From Martelella lutilitoris (GTDB lineage: Bacteria > Pseudomonadota > Alphaproteobacteria > Rhizobiales > Rhizobiaceae): 64,000 nucleotides of DNA. Below the pieces are notes generated by a model. It saw only the letters and a list, made by a program, of their open reading frames with translations, had not been told where the DNA came from and made no database searches. Where the stretch lies: positions 3,495,501 to 3,559,500 of the forward strand of contig NZ_CP066786.1 in NCBI RefSeq assembly GCF_016598595.1, in the 5' to 3' direction. Below, one piece after another: positions 26,101 to 34,475 of this stretch (position 1 is its first letter; each line of letters begins with the position of its first letter). The translations under genes and the position numbers were made by a program.

Positions 26101-27234
26101 TCAGATGACGTAGGACTTGAGCGGTTCGAAGCCGTTGAAGGCGACGGAGGCATAGGTCGTCGTATAGGCGCCGGTGCCTTCGATCAGAACCTCGTCGCCG
26201 ATCGTCAGCGTGATCGGCAGCGGATACATGGTCTTCTCGTACATCACGTCGGCGCTGTCGCAGGTCGGGCCGGCCAAGACGCAGGGCTCCATCTCGTCGC
26301 CGTCGCGATCCGTGCGGATCGGGTAGCGGATGGCTTCGTCCATGGTCTCTGCGAGACCGCCGAACTTGCCGATGTCGAGGAACACCCAGCGATGTTTGTC
26401 ATCGTCGGATTTCTTCGAGATCAGGACAACTTCCGACTTGATCACGCCGGCATTGCCGACCATGCCGCGGCCCGGCTCGATGATCGTCTTCGGCAACTGG
26501 TTGCCGAAGTGACGCGAAAGGGCTGCGAAGATCGCCTGGCCGTAGGCTTCCGCCGTCGGCACGTCGCGCAGATACTTGGTCGGGAAGCCGCCGCCCATAT
26601 TGACCATCTGCAGGTAGATGCCCTGCTTGGCAAGCTGGGCGAAGACGCGCTTGGCATCCGCCAGAGCCGCATCCCAGGCTTCGAGCTTGGTCATCTGCGA
26701 GCCGACATGGAAGGACACCCCGTAGCTTTCCAGTCCCAGCTGATGGGCATAGACCAGCACGTCGACGGCCATCGGCGGAACGCAGCCGAACTTGCGCGAC
26801 AGCGGCCATTCGGCGCCCTCGCCATCGGTCAGCACGCGGCAGAACACACGGGCGCCGGGGGCGGCGCGGGCGATCTTTTCGACTTCCTCATGGCAATCGA
26901 CAGCAAAGAGCTTGACGCCGAGCGCATGGGCGCGGGCAATATCGCGCTCCTTCTTGATGGTGTTGCCAAAGGAGATACGGTCGGCACCGGCGCCTGCCTC
27001 AAGGGCCATTTCGATTTCAGCCACGGAGGCGCAATCGAAGTTGGAGCCGAGGCTGGCGAGAAGCTCAAGGATCTGCGGCGCGGGGTTGGCCTTGACCGCA
27101 TAATAGATGGCGCTGTCGGGCAGCGCCCGGCGGAATGCCGTGTAGTTGTCGCGCACGATTTCGCGATCGACGACCAGGCAAGGGCCTTCGGGACGGCGGG
27201 TCTTGAAGAATTCCGCGATACGTTCGGTGGTCAT
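26101..27234 (-). CDS. Ornithine/lysine decarboxylase, fold-type III PLP enzyme
   Basis: The 377-aa enzyme decarboxylates ornithine (or lysine) to putrescine (or cadaverine) in polyamine synthesis. PLP would bind Lys48 (YYAVKANPAP). Other motifs are GGGFPTKY, the phosphate-binding EPGRGMVGNAG and the catalytic Cys at about 325 (GPTCDSADV) from the other subunit. The size matches rhizobial ODC/LdcA rather than the large E. coli SpeF. The ATG at 27234 has a G-rich ribosome binding site 6-13 bases upstream. A long structured leader precedes it. Confidence 0.92.
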   Translation of the reverse strand: MTTERIAEFFKTRRPEGPCLVVDREIVRDNYTAFRRALPDSAIYYAVKANPAPQILELLASLGSNFDCASVAEIEMALEAGAGADRISFGNTIKKERDIARAHALGVKLFAVDCHEEVEKIARAAPGARVFCRVLTDGEGAEWPLSRKFGCVPPMAVDVLVYAHQLGLESYGVSFHVGSQMTKLEAWDAALADAKRVFAQLAKQGIYLQMVNMGGGFPTKYLRDVPTAEAYGQAIFAALSRHFGNQLPKTIIEPGRGMVGNAGVIKSEVVLISKKSDDDKHRWVFLDIGKFGGLAETMDEAIRYPIRTDRDGDEMEPCVLAGPTCDSADVMYEKTMYPLPITLTIGDEVLIEGTGAYTTTYASVAFNGFEPLKSYVI

Positions 27235-27235
27235 G

Positions 27236-27630
27236 GTAACCCCCTTCTTTCGAAGCAATGACCCTGAAGCTAGGGTCGACAAAGGGCGCATCGACCCGCG
27301 CACGAACCCGGCCGGTGGAGACCCCGGGGACCGTTTGCGGCGACCGCTCAAGATTGAACAAGCCTTGCGGCTTATCCGGCTTTGTCTGCCTTGGATTGGA
27401 AGGGTATCCCGACCGCACTTCCGGCAATGATGGTATGTGCCTCTTTAGTACCCCGGCTGTTGGAAAGCCGGGAGACACCAGAAAGGCCCGCACCGTCGTT
27501 GCTTCAAGATGTCCTCGCTTGACCGGTTGGCCGGAGAAGCGACTGGAGGGGTTAATTCCAGGTACCTTACCGATGATCCTCACCATTCGAGGGTTCGGCG
27601 GACACCCACAGGCACGCGCGACTTTGGGCA
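27236..27630 (-). promoter_or_regulatory. Long structured 5' leader of the decarboxylase, candidate speF RNA element
   Basis: About 390 bases lie between an AT-rich promoter-like stretch (TAATAT near 27640) and the ATG. On the minus strand I see a 7-bp hairpin (arms 27466-27472 and 27452-27458), a GNRA-loop hairpin AAGCC-GCAA-GGCTT (27360-27373), and two overlapping helices near the ribosome binding site. Helix A pairs 27291-27297 with 27273-27279; helix B pairs 27272-27277 with 27260-27265. They cannot form together. Alphaproteobacteria are known to have a conserved speF RNA motif in front of this gene; I have not matched it base by base. Confidence 0.55.
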
Positions 27631-27714
27631 AGCGGAGAGATATTAAAATCACTCTTGAAAATCAAGTGGGTGAACCCCAAAATCCTCTTATCCAAGATCG
27701 CATTCGTGCTATCT

Positions 27715-27732
27715 GTTTGACAAAGCTCAAAC
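27715..27732. promoter_or_regulatory. Palindrome GTTTGA-N6-TCAAAC in the odc/LysR gap
   Basis: A perfect palindrome with 6-bp arms lies 30 bp before the LysR start. Its core TTGA-N6-TCAA (27717-27730) equals the FNR/FixK-type consensus, but its position right before a LysR gene also fits a LysR autoregulatory site. The two readings cannot be separated by sequence alone. Confidence 0.45.
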
Positions 27733-27762
27733 AAATTTCCCCGCCAGCCAACAGGAGCGGCC

Positions 27763-28674
27763 ATGGACACCCTGACGCGAATGCGCGCCTTCATCGATGT
27801 GGTCGAAGCCGAAGGCTTTTCCGCCGCCGCGCGCAAGACCGGACGCTCGAAGGCGCTGCTTTCCAAATATGTGCGCGAGCTCGAGGACGACCTTGGCGCC
27901 CTGCTCCTGAACCGCACGACGCGGCAGTTCTCGCTGACGGAGGCAGGCCATATCTATTTCCGCCGCGCCGCCGAGATTGTTCAGGAGGTCGACAATCTCT
28001 CCGACGCGGTGCGCGCCAACAACACGGATTTGCGCGGCAGACTGCGGATTTCGGTTCCGCGCACCTTTGTCGATGCGCCGGCCGGCCAGTCCCTGATCGA
28101 TTTCGCCAAGGCGCATAACGAGCTGACGCTTGAGATCGTCGCCGAGGACCGGTTCGTCGATCTCGTCGAGGAAGGCTACGATGTCGCGGTGCGGATCACC
28201 CGGCTCGAGGATTCCACCATGATCGCCCGCAAGCTCGCCGATTCGATCAACCGGGTCTGCGCCTCGCCCGCCTATCTGGCAAGCCTCGAAAAGCCGCTCG
28301 ACAAGCCCGCCGACCTTGCCCACCACCCGGTGATCGTCGACACCAATCCGAAATCCTTCAACACGCTCCGTTTCATCAATCCGCAGGACGGCACCGGTTT
28401 CAGCGTGCCGATCCACGGGCCGATCGAGGTCAACTCGCCGATGGTGACCATGCGCGGAGCGCTGTCGGGCCTTGGCATCGCGCTCCTGCCCGACTTTGTT
28501 GCCCGCCGGGCAATCGACAGCGGCGAACTCGTTTCGCTCTTCGACGAGTATCTGCCGCAGCATTCCGGCATTTACGCCGTGTTCCCGCACCGGCGCTATC
28601 TGCCGGTGAAGGTTCGCTCCTTCGTGGACTTCCTGTCGAAGTGGTTCCGGGAAAACGACTGTGAAAAGCACTGA
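27763..28674 (+). CDS. LysR-family transcriptional regulator
   Basis: The 303-aa protein has an N-terminal HTH (residues 3-62, with FSAAARKTGRSKALLSKYVRE) and a LysR effector domain with EIVAEDRFVDLVEEGYDVAV. This is the same subgroup as the LysR at 11712. It is divergent from the decarboxylase leader and separated from the downstream DUF1007 gene by about 75 bp. The target is unclear. Confidence 0.9.
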   Translation: MDTLTRMRAFIDVVEAEGFSAAARKTGRSKALLSKYVRELEDDLGALLLNRTTRQFSLTEAGHIYFRRAAEIVQEVDNLSDAVRANNTDLRGRLRISVPRTFVDAPAGQSLIDFAKAHNELTLEIVAEDRFVDLVEEGYDVAVRITRLEDSTMIARKLADSINRVCASPAYLASLEKPLDKPADLAHHPVIVDTNPKSFNTLRFINPQDGTGFSVPIHGPIEVNSPMVTMRGALSGLGIALLPDFVARRAIDSGELVSLFDEYLPQHSGIYAVFPHRRYLPVKVRSFVDFLSKWFRENDCEKH

Positions 28675-28750
28675 GCCGGCACGTTTCTGACTCAATTGTG
28701 ATTCAGTAAGACAAAGATCGGCAGAATGCCGCCATCCAGGGGACCAGATC

Positions 28751-29392
28751 TTGAGATTGAAAGCCGCATTTTACGGCCTCCTTGTTACGATCGGAGCTGC
28801 AGGCCCTGCGCTCGCGCATCCGCATGTCTTCGTCGATGCACGGCTCGAAGTGGTTGCCGATCAGGACGGCAATGTCGCGGCGCTGCAGAATGTCTGGCGG
28901 TTCGACGAATTTTTTTCGTCCTCCGTCATTCTCGACTATGACACCAACATGGACAATCGGCTGACCGGCGACGAACTGACCGAGATCGGCGAAACCGTGC
29001 GGCAGTCGCTTGCAGAATACAACTACTATACGCAGATCACCGATAACGGCGAGGAGGTTAAGCTTGCCATGCCCGACGTTATCCATGCCGACATGACGGA
29101 CGGACAGCTGTTGCTCTTCTTCGCCGCAAAGCCGGAAAAGCCGCTGCCGCTGTCGGGTCATCTGACTTTCGGCGTCTACGATCCGACGATGTACACCGCG
29201 ATCGATTTTCGCAACGACACCGATCTGGTGACCGAGGGGGCGGCCTTCGACAAGTGCAAGAAGAACATTCTGAGACCCGACGCCGACCAGATCCTCTCGG
29301 AAAACGCCGATAGTCTCACGGCGGCCTTCTTCAATGACCCCACGGATATGAGCAAACTGTTTGCCACCAAGCTGGATATCACATGCGACTAG
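28751..29392 (+). CDS. DUF1007 family periplasmic protein
   Basis: The 213-aa protein has a signal peptide (about 1-20, ending in GPALAHPH) followed by the conserved HPHVFVDARLEVV start typical of DUF1007. It then has an EF-hand-like stretch DTNMDNRLTGDEL (about 61-73). Family members are found with NicO/HupE-type nickel or cobalt transporters, and here the next gene is such a transporter, overlapping by 10 bases. The start is TTG at 28751. It may bind or deliver the metal in the periplasm; that role is inferred. Confidence 0.88.
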   Translation: MRLKAAFYGLLVTIGAAGPALAHPHVFVDARLEVVADQDGNVAALQNVWRFDEFFSSSVILDYDTNMDNRLTGDELTEIGETVRQSLAEYNYYTQITDNGEEVKLAMPDVIHADMTDGQLLLFFAAKPEKPLPLSGHLTFGVYDPTMYTAIDFRNDTDLVTEGAAFDKCKKNILRPDADQILSENADSLTAAFFNDPTDMSKLFATKLDITCD

Positions 29393-30450
29393 CCCGTCCC
29401 TTTTTCGCCGTTGTCCTGATGGTCCTCGCCTTTGTCGCCGGCGCGAAATTCGCCGCCGCCCAGTCGCCGCTCGGCATCGGCGCCTCGGAACCGTCCTTCT
29501 CCTCCTCCTTCGGTCCCTTCCAGGGCGTTCTGATCACCATCAATCACTACCAGCAGCAATTCTACCGGGCGCTCACCGGCGCTCTGAAGGCCATGCACGA
29601 TGATCCGGTCAAGGTGCTCGGCCTGGTCGGGCTTTCCTTTGCCTATGGCATTTTCCATGCCGCGGGCCCCGGCCACGGCAAGGCGGTGATCTCCTCCTAC
29701 ATGATCGCCAACGAAACGGAACTGAAGCGCGGCATCCTCATTTCGCTGCTTTCGTCGCTGGCCCAGGGGATCATGGCCGTGCTTCTGGTCGGGGCCGCCT
29801 ATCTGCTGTTGCGCGGCACCGCCGTTTCCATGGGCGACGCCACGCTGTTCATGGAACGGGCGAGCTTCCTGCTGGTCGCCGGCTTCGGCGCTTGGCTCGT
29901 GTTCGCCAAGTCGCGGCCGCTGTTCTCCGGCCACGGCACGCAAACGATGGCCCTTGCCGGAGCGGGCGGCGATCATCACGGACACAATCATGGGCACGGG
30001 CACGCCGACCACCATAATCATGACGACCACCATCACGCGGCGCATGATCACCATGACCATGTCCACGGCCCCGATTGCGGCTGCGGCCACGCCCACATGC
30101 CGGAACCGTCAATGCTTGGGGCCAAGGATTTTGACTGGAAGGGCGCAAGTGCTGCTATTCTCGCCATCGGCATGCGTCCCTGCTCCGGCGCGCTGATCGT
30201 GCTCACCTTCGCGCTGCTGAACGGCCTGATCCTCGGCGGCATCGCCTCGGTCTTCGCCATGGCGATCGGCACGGCGATCACGGTCTCGGCGCTCGCCATC
30301 ATCGCCGTCTCCGCGAAAGGGCTCGCCATAAGGCTGGCCGGCCCCGGCTCCGGCCGCGCCACGGCCATAGGCCGCGTAATCGAGATCGGCGGCGCGCTGC
30401 TGGTGATGCTGATGGGGCTGACCCTTTTTGCCGCTTCGATGGCCGGCTGA
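29383..30450 (+). CDS. NicO/RcnA-like nickel/cobalt transporter with His-rich loop
   Basis: The 355-aa inner-membrane protein belongs to the NicO (HoxN/RcnA-like) superfamily. It has a signal-like first helix, a FHAAGPGHGKAVISSY motif in the membrane and a later GMRPCSGALIVL motif, both characteristic. Between helices, about residues 198-243, is a very His-rich cytoplasmic or periplasmic loop (over 20 His) ending in CGCGHAHMPE. It probably exports or buffers nickel or cobalt. It forms an operon with the DUF1007 gene. Confidence 0.9.
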   Translation: MRLARPFFAVVLMVLAFVAGAKFAAAQSPLGIGASEPSFSSSFGPFQGVLITINHYQQQFYRALTGALKAMHDDPVKVLGLVGLSFAYGIFHAAGPGHGKAVISSYMIANETELKRGILISLLSSLAQGIMAVLLVGAAYLLLRGTAVSMGDATLFMERASFLLVAGFGAWLVFAKSRPLFSGHGTQTMALAGAGGDHHGHNHGHGHADHHNHDDHHHAAHDHHDHVHGPDCGCGHAHMPEPSMLGAKDFDWKGASAAILAIGMRPCSGALIVLTFALLNGLILGGIASVFAMAIGTAITVSALAIIAVSAKGLAIRLAGPGSGRATAIGRVIEIGGALLVMLMGLTLFAASMAG

Positions 30451-30455
30451 GCCTT

Positions 30456-31367
30456 TCAGGCGTCGGCTGCGTATCCCACCAGCGCCGCCCCTTCACGACC
30501 GTAGAGAAAGCCGTTGGAAAGCGGGACATTCGGATAGATCGCGTTAAGCCGCGCCTTTGCCTCCCTGGCATCGATCCGGCCGTCGAGCGCGGCGCGATAC
30601 ACCTCGGCGACCGCCGCCATATCGCAGTCCTGGGGCGAAAGCCGGAAACGCCGGATACCCGCCCGCCGCAGTTCGTCCAGCTCGCCGATCAGCGACTGGC
30701 AGGTGTGCGACATGGTCTGGACCCCGTTGAGGCTGAGGAACGGCTGGCGATCGAGCGTGCGCACGTCAAGTCCGTCAGGCTCTTCGCCGCAGACGAAACT
30801 GCAATTGTCCTTGATCTTGCCCTTGGAGCGCGCATGGGCGCATCGGGCGGAGATCGCCAGCGGTACGCGGCCGAAAGCGAAGACCTCGAGTTCGATCCCC
30901 GGATCGTCACCGGCGATGGCCGCAATCGAGCTCATCGGCAATTCGGGCGGCAGGCAGAGCGCGGTCGCGCCCCGCGTCTTCAACAGCCGCGCCGTGGCGC
31001 CATTATAGACATTGACCAGCGGGCCAACCGTATGCGGCCTGCTGTCGAGATACATGAAGGCGGAGAGATCATTCACCTCGATCAGCCGGTCGGTCTCTTC
31101 GGCGATTGCGCGCAACTTCTTCGTCTCGCGCATCAGCGTCACCAGCGCATAGGTGGAGATCACCACTTCCTTGCCGGCGGCCTCCAGTCGTTCGATCACT
31201 TCGTCCATATGCGGATCGATGAAATGCTGGCGCTTGGAACAGACCGTCTCGCCGACAATGATGCGGGAGACCGGCGCTTCGTCGGCGATGCGGAAATAGA
31301 AGTCGCGCCATTTGGGACCGTCCCAGAGATAATAGACAGGGCCGAGCGTGAGTTGCGTGTTGGTCAT
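30456..31367 (-). CDS. ubiV: UbiV, U32-family protein for O2-independent ubiquinone synthesis
   Basis: The 303-aa protein belongs to the U32 peptidase-like family and is of the UbiV (YhbV) subtype. With UbiU it forms a heterodimer carrying [4Fe-4S] clusters that performs oxygen-independent hydroxylation in ubiquinone synthesis. Candidate cluster cysteines are in GETVCSKRQ and in ARCAHARSKGKIKDNCSFVC. The neighbours UbiU, UbiT and UbiD make the assignment firm. It is the last gene of the ubiTUV operon, 12 bases after ubiU. Confidence 0.92.
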   Translation of the reverse strand: MTNTQLTLGPVYYLWDGPKWRDFYFRIADEAPVSRIIVGETVCSKRQHFIDPHMDEVIERLEAAGKEVVISTYALVTLMRETKKLRAIAEETDRLIEVNDLSAFMYLDSRPHTVGPLVNVYNGATARLLKTRGATALCLPPELPMSSIAAIAGDDPGIELEVFAFGRVPLAISARCAHARSKGKIKDNCSFVCGEEPDGLDVRTLDRQPFLSLNGVQTMSHTCQSLIGELDELRRAGIRRFRLSPQDCDMAAVAEVYRAALDGRIDAREAKARLNAIYPNVPLSNGFLYGREGAALVGYAADA

Positions 31368-31379
31368 GCGATCTCCTCC

Positions 31380-32357
31380 TTATCGCCACTTCTTCTCATA
31401 GGCGCCCGATGTCGTCTTCTGCCCTTCCGACAGGCCGCGCAGCCCCGAAAGAAGCGCGGCCCTTCGTTCCGGCTCGGCATCGAGCGCGGCCTTGAGCGTT
31501 GAAACGACTTCGGCCACATAGGCCTTGCCGCGCTGGCGCCCTTCGATCTTGAGCGCCGAAACCCCTGCCGCGCGCAGCGCATCGATCTCGCTCATGACAT
31601 CGAGCGAGACCGGATCCTCGAACGCATAGCCACAGGCCTCGCCGATATCGAACCGGCCCTTGCAGAGCGTCGGGTAGCCGGCGGGCTCGCCCTGGCCGAA
31701 ACGGTTGATCGTGTAACCGCCGAGCTCGGAGACCATCTCGTTGCCCTCCCGGCGGTAACGCACGTGGCTTGCGGGCGAGCAGACGCCATGCATGTTCGGC
31801 GACTTGCCGGTGGCATAGGAGGAGAGCGAGCATCGCCCCTCGGCCATGACGCAGAGCCCGCCGAAAACGAAGACCTCGATCTCGCAGTTGACGGCCCTCG
31901 AAATCCCGGCGATGTCGCCAATCGTCAGCGTGCGGGGCAGCACCACCCGCTTGGCGCCGAAAGCCTGGACCAAAAAGCTGATCGCGTCCGCATTGGAGGC
32001 CGAGGCCTGCACCGAGACATGAAGGCGCTGCTCGGGCAGATTTTCCGCCACATAGGCCATCAGCCCCATATCCGCCAGGATCAGGGCGTCGGCGCCGAGC
32101 CTCGAGGCATCCCGCGCGCCCTCGTACCAGATATCTTCCGCCCCGGCGCGCATGAAGGTGTTGAGCGCGACCAGAACCTTCGTGCCGTGACGGTGGGCAT
32201 GGGCGATCGCCTCGCCCAGTTCCTCGCGCGAGAAATTGAGGCCCGGAAAGTTGCGCGCATTGGTCTCGTCGCGGAAACCGCAATAGACGGCGTCCGCGCC
32301 GGCATCGACGGCGGCGCGAAAGGCGGAGGGGGTCCCCGCGGGGCAGATCAGCTCCAT
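31380..32357 (-). CDS. ubiU: UbiU, U32-family protein for O2-independent ubiquinone synthesis
   Basis: The 325-aa U32-family protein is of the UbiU (YhbU) subtype and the partner of UbiV. The N-terminus MELICPAGTPSAFRAAVDAG is typical. Cluster-type cysteines are in EGRCSLSSY, MHGVCSPASH and LCKGRFDIGEAC. It overlaps ubiT by 10 bases, which indicates one mRNA. The complex replaces the O2-dependent hydroxylases when oxygen is absent. Confidence 0.93.
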   Translation of the reverse strand: MELICPAGTPSAFRAAVDAGADAVYCGFRDETNARNFPGLNFSREELGEAIAHAHRHGTKVLVALNTFMRAGAEDIWYEGARDASRLGADALILADMGLMAYVAENLPEQRLHVSVQASASNADAISFLVQAFGAKRVVLPRTLTIGDIAGISRAVNCEIEVFVFGGLCVMAEGRCSLSSYATGKSPNMHGVCSPASHVRYRREGNEMVSELGGYTINRFGQGEPAGYPTLCKGRFDIGEACGYAFEDPVSLDVMSEIDALRAAGVSALKIEGRQRGKAYVAEVVSTLKAALDAEPERRAALLSGLRGLSEGQKTTSGAYEKKWR

Positions 32358-32854
32358 GAACGCGGCTCCTCGAACAGAACCTTGCCGCGGATACGCGCCG
32401 CCGTACGGGCAACGACCGGGGCGAAGGGACCGGCAAGCGTCGAAAGATCGGTCGGCAGGTCGATGTCGCAGTCATCAAGCGCGTTTCTCAGCGCCAGCAT
32501 GGCTTCCATGTCGCCCGAGATCGCCAGGTCGCGCGAGAAGAACAGCGCATCGCCGTCCAGCCGGCCTTCCATCAGCGCCAGCAACATGAAGAACGGCCCT
32601 TCGACGGACGCATCGGCGCCATCTGCCGCATCGCCGCGCAGCACGGTCACCTCTTCATCCGCGGGCGCGACGACGAAGACGAAAGGCAGGTCGATCGGCC
32701 GAAAGGCGTAGCGCTTGGACTTGTGCTCGCCCAGACGTTCGAACAGGCCGGGGTGGCGGCGGACCAGCCGCTGCAGCAGCATGTTGGCGGTGCGCTCGGC
32801 AATCGGAACCGGCACAAGATCGAACGGGATTGCGAGTGCTGGCGGGAATCTCAT
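32348..32854 (-). CDS. ubiT: UbiT, SCP2 lipid-binding accessory factor
   Basis: The 168-aa protein has an SCP2 (sterol carrier) domain, with AADGADASVEGPFFMLLALMEG in the centre and FFSRDLAISGDMEAMLALRNALDD following. UbiT is the anaerobic counterpart of the UbiJ lipid-binding scaffold. It is the first gene of the ubiTUV operon, divergent from ubiD, with an FNR/FixK-like box in between. Confidence 0.9.
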   Translation of the reverse strand: MRFPPALAIPFDLVPVPIAERTANMLLQRLVRRHPGLFERLGEHKSKRYAFRPIDLPFVFVVAPADEEVTVLRGDAADGADASVEGPFFMLLALMEGRLDGDALFFSRDLAISGDMEAMLALRNALDDCDIDLPTDLSTLAGPFAPVVARTAARIRGKVLFEEPRSWS

Positions 32855-32915
32855 CAGTTCTGCCTTTTGTTAAGCCGCGATGGCTGCAAACTATCGGCAG
32901 CGGGGCTGCTTCGAT

Positions 32916-32929
32916 TTGAGCTAGCGCAA
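32916..32929. promoter_or_regulatory. FNR/FixK-type box between ubiT and ubiD
   Basis: TTGA-GCTAGC-GCAA matches the rhizobial FixK-type consensus TTG(A/C)-N6-(T/G)CAA. It lies 62 bp upstream of the ubiT start and 35 bp upstream of the ubiD start. An oxygen-responsive CRP/FNR regulator at this site would explain coordinated anaerobic expression of the ubiquinone module. The match is seen; the binding protein is not in the window. Confidence 0.5.
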
Positions 32930-32963
32930 AGACCCGAGCTTTTGCGAACGTCAATGAAACAAC

Positions 32964-34457
32964 ATGAAAAAAGACACGCCGCCGCACCGTTATGACGGGC
33001 TCCAGGACTTCCTCGAAACGCTTGAACGCCGTGGCCGGCTGAAACGGATTACAAGGCCGGTCGCGCTGAAACACGAAATCACGGAGATCCACAGGCGGGT
33101 GCTCGCAAAAGGCGGCCCGGCGCTGATGTTCGAAAAGCCGGTGGACGATAACGGAAGAATCAGCGCGATCCCGCTCGTCACCAACCTCTTCGGAACGCGC
33201 GAGCGGATCGAATGGGGGTTCGGTCTGGCCGAAGGCGGAATCGGCGAACTGGCCACGCTTCTGAGCGAGCTGAAATCCCCCCATCCGCCGGCAAGCCTGA
33301 AGGATGCAATGGGAAGCCTTCCGCTTCTGCGCTCGGCGCTTTCGCTTGGCGTGAAGGAAGAAAGCCGTCCGCCCTGCCAGGAGATCGTCTGGCGCGGCGC
33401 GGATATCGATCTTGGCCGCCTGCCGGTGCAATGGTGCTGGCCCGGCGAACCGGCGCCGCTCGTCACATGGCCGCTGGTGATCACCCGCGAATGCGCGGGC
33501 GCCGGCCCCGCCAATGTCGGCGTCTACCGCATGCAGGTGCTCGGCCGGAATCGTCTGATCATGCGCTGGCTCGAACAGCGCGGCGGCGCAAAGCATTTCC
33601 GCTCGTGGAAAAAAGACGGCAAGGACATGCCGGTGGCGATTGCCATCGGCGCGGATCCGGCCACGATCCTTTCCGCTGTCATGCCGCTGCCGGAGGACAT
33701 GGGCGAACTCGATTTCGCCGGTGTGCTCAGAGGCCGCAAGACGCGTATCGCCCCTGCCCTCACCCAGCCGCTTTCCGTGCCCGCCAATGCGGAAATCGTG
33801 CTGGAAGGCACGGTCTCAGTGACCGAGGAGGCCGATGAAGGTCCCTACGGCGACCACACCGGCTATTTCAATGCGGTCGAGCGGTTTCCCGTCGTCACGC
33901 TTTCGGCCATCACCATGCGCAAAAAACCGGTCTACCTGTCGACCTTCACCGGACGCCCGCCGGACGAACCCTCCGTGCTGGGCGAAGCGATGACGGAGCT
34001 CTTCATCCCGCTGGTCAGGCAGCAGTTTCCCGAGATCACCGACATCTATCTGCCGCCGGAGGCCTGCTCCTACCGCGCCATCGTCGCCTCGATCGACAAG
34101 CGCTATCCCGGACAGGCCCGGCGGGTGATGATGGGGCTCTGGTCGATGCTCTCGCAATTCAACATGACCAAGCTGATCATCATCGTTGATCCCGACATCA
34201 ATGTCAGACGCTGGGATGATGTGATGTGGGCGCTTTCCACCCGTTTCGACGCCTCGCGCGACACGCTCATTCTGGAGAGCACGCCGGTGGACTATCTCGA
34301 CTTCGCCTCGCCCAAACCGGGGCTCGGCGGCAAGCTCGGCCTTGATGCAACGAACAAGATCGGTCCGGAAACGAGCCGCGAATGGGGCGCGGTGTTGACG
34401 ATGTCGGAGTCGGTAAAGGGCAGCGTCGACCGGATGTGGCAGGAGCTGGGGCTTTGA
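32964..34457 (+). CDS. ubiD: 3-octaprenyl-4-hydroxybenzoate carboxy-lyase
   Basis: The 497-aa prFMN-dependent decarboxylase removes the carboxylate of the polyprenyl-hydroxybenzoate ring in ubiquinone synthesis. It has the same length as E. coli UbiD by my recollection. Family motifs are EEADEGPYGDHTGYF and STFTGRPPDEPSVLG, then FPEITDIYLPPEACSYR and LDATNKIG. The location beside ubiTUV suggests it is used together with them under low oxygen, and a second decarboxylation route may exist elsewhere. Confidence 0.95.
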   Translation: MKKDTPPHRYDGLQDFLETLERRGRLKRITRPVALKHEITEIHRRVLAKGGPALMFEKPVDDNGRISAIPLVTNLFGTRERIEWGFGLAEGGIGELATLLSELKSPHPPASLKDAMGSLPLLRSALSLGVKEESRPPCQEIVWRGADIDLGRLPVQWCWPGEPAPLVTWPLVITRECAGAGPANVGVYRMQVLGRNRLIMRWLEQRGGAKHFRSWKKDGKDMPVAIAIGADPATILSAVMPLPEDMGELDFAGVLRGRKTRIAPALTQPLSVPANAEIVLEGTVSVTEEADEGPYGDHTGYFNAVERFPVVTLSAITMRKKPVYLSTFTGRPPDEPSVLGEAMTELFIPLVRQQFPEITDIYLPPEACSYRAIVASIDKRYPGQARRVMMGLWSMLSQFNMTKLIIIVDPDINVRRWDDVMWALSTRFDASRDTLILESTPVDYLDFASPKPGLGGKLGLDATNKIGPETSREWGAVLTMSESVKGSVDRMWQELGL

Positions 34458-34475
34458 GGGGAGCGGGGCGGCCGA

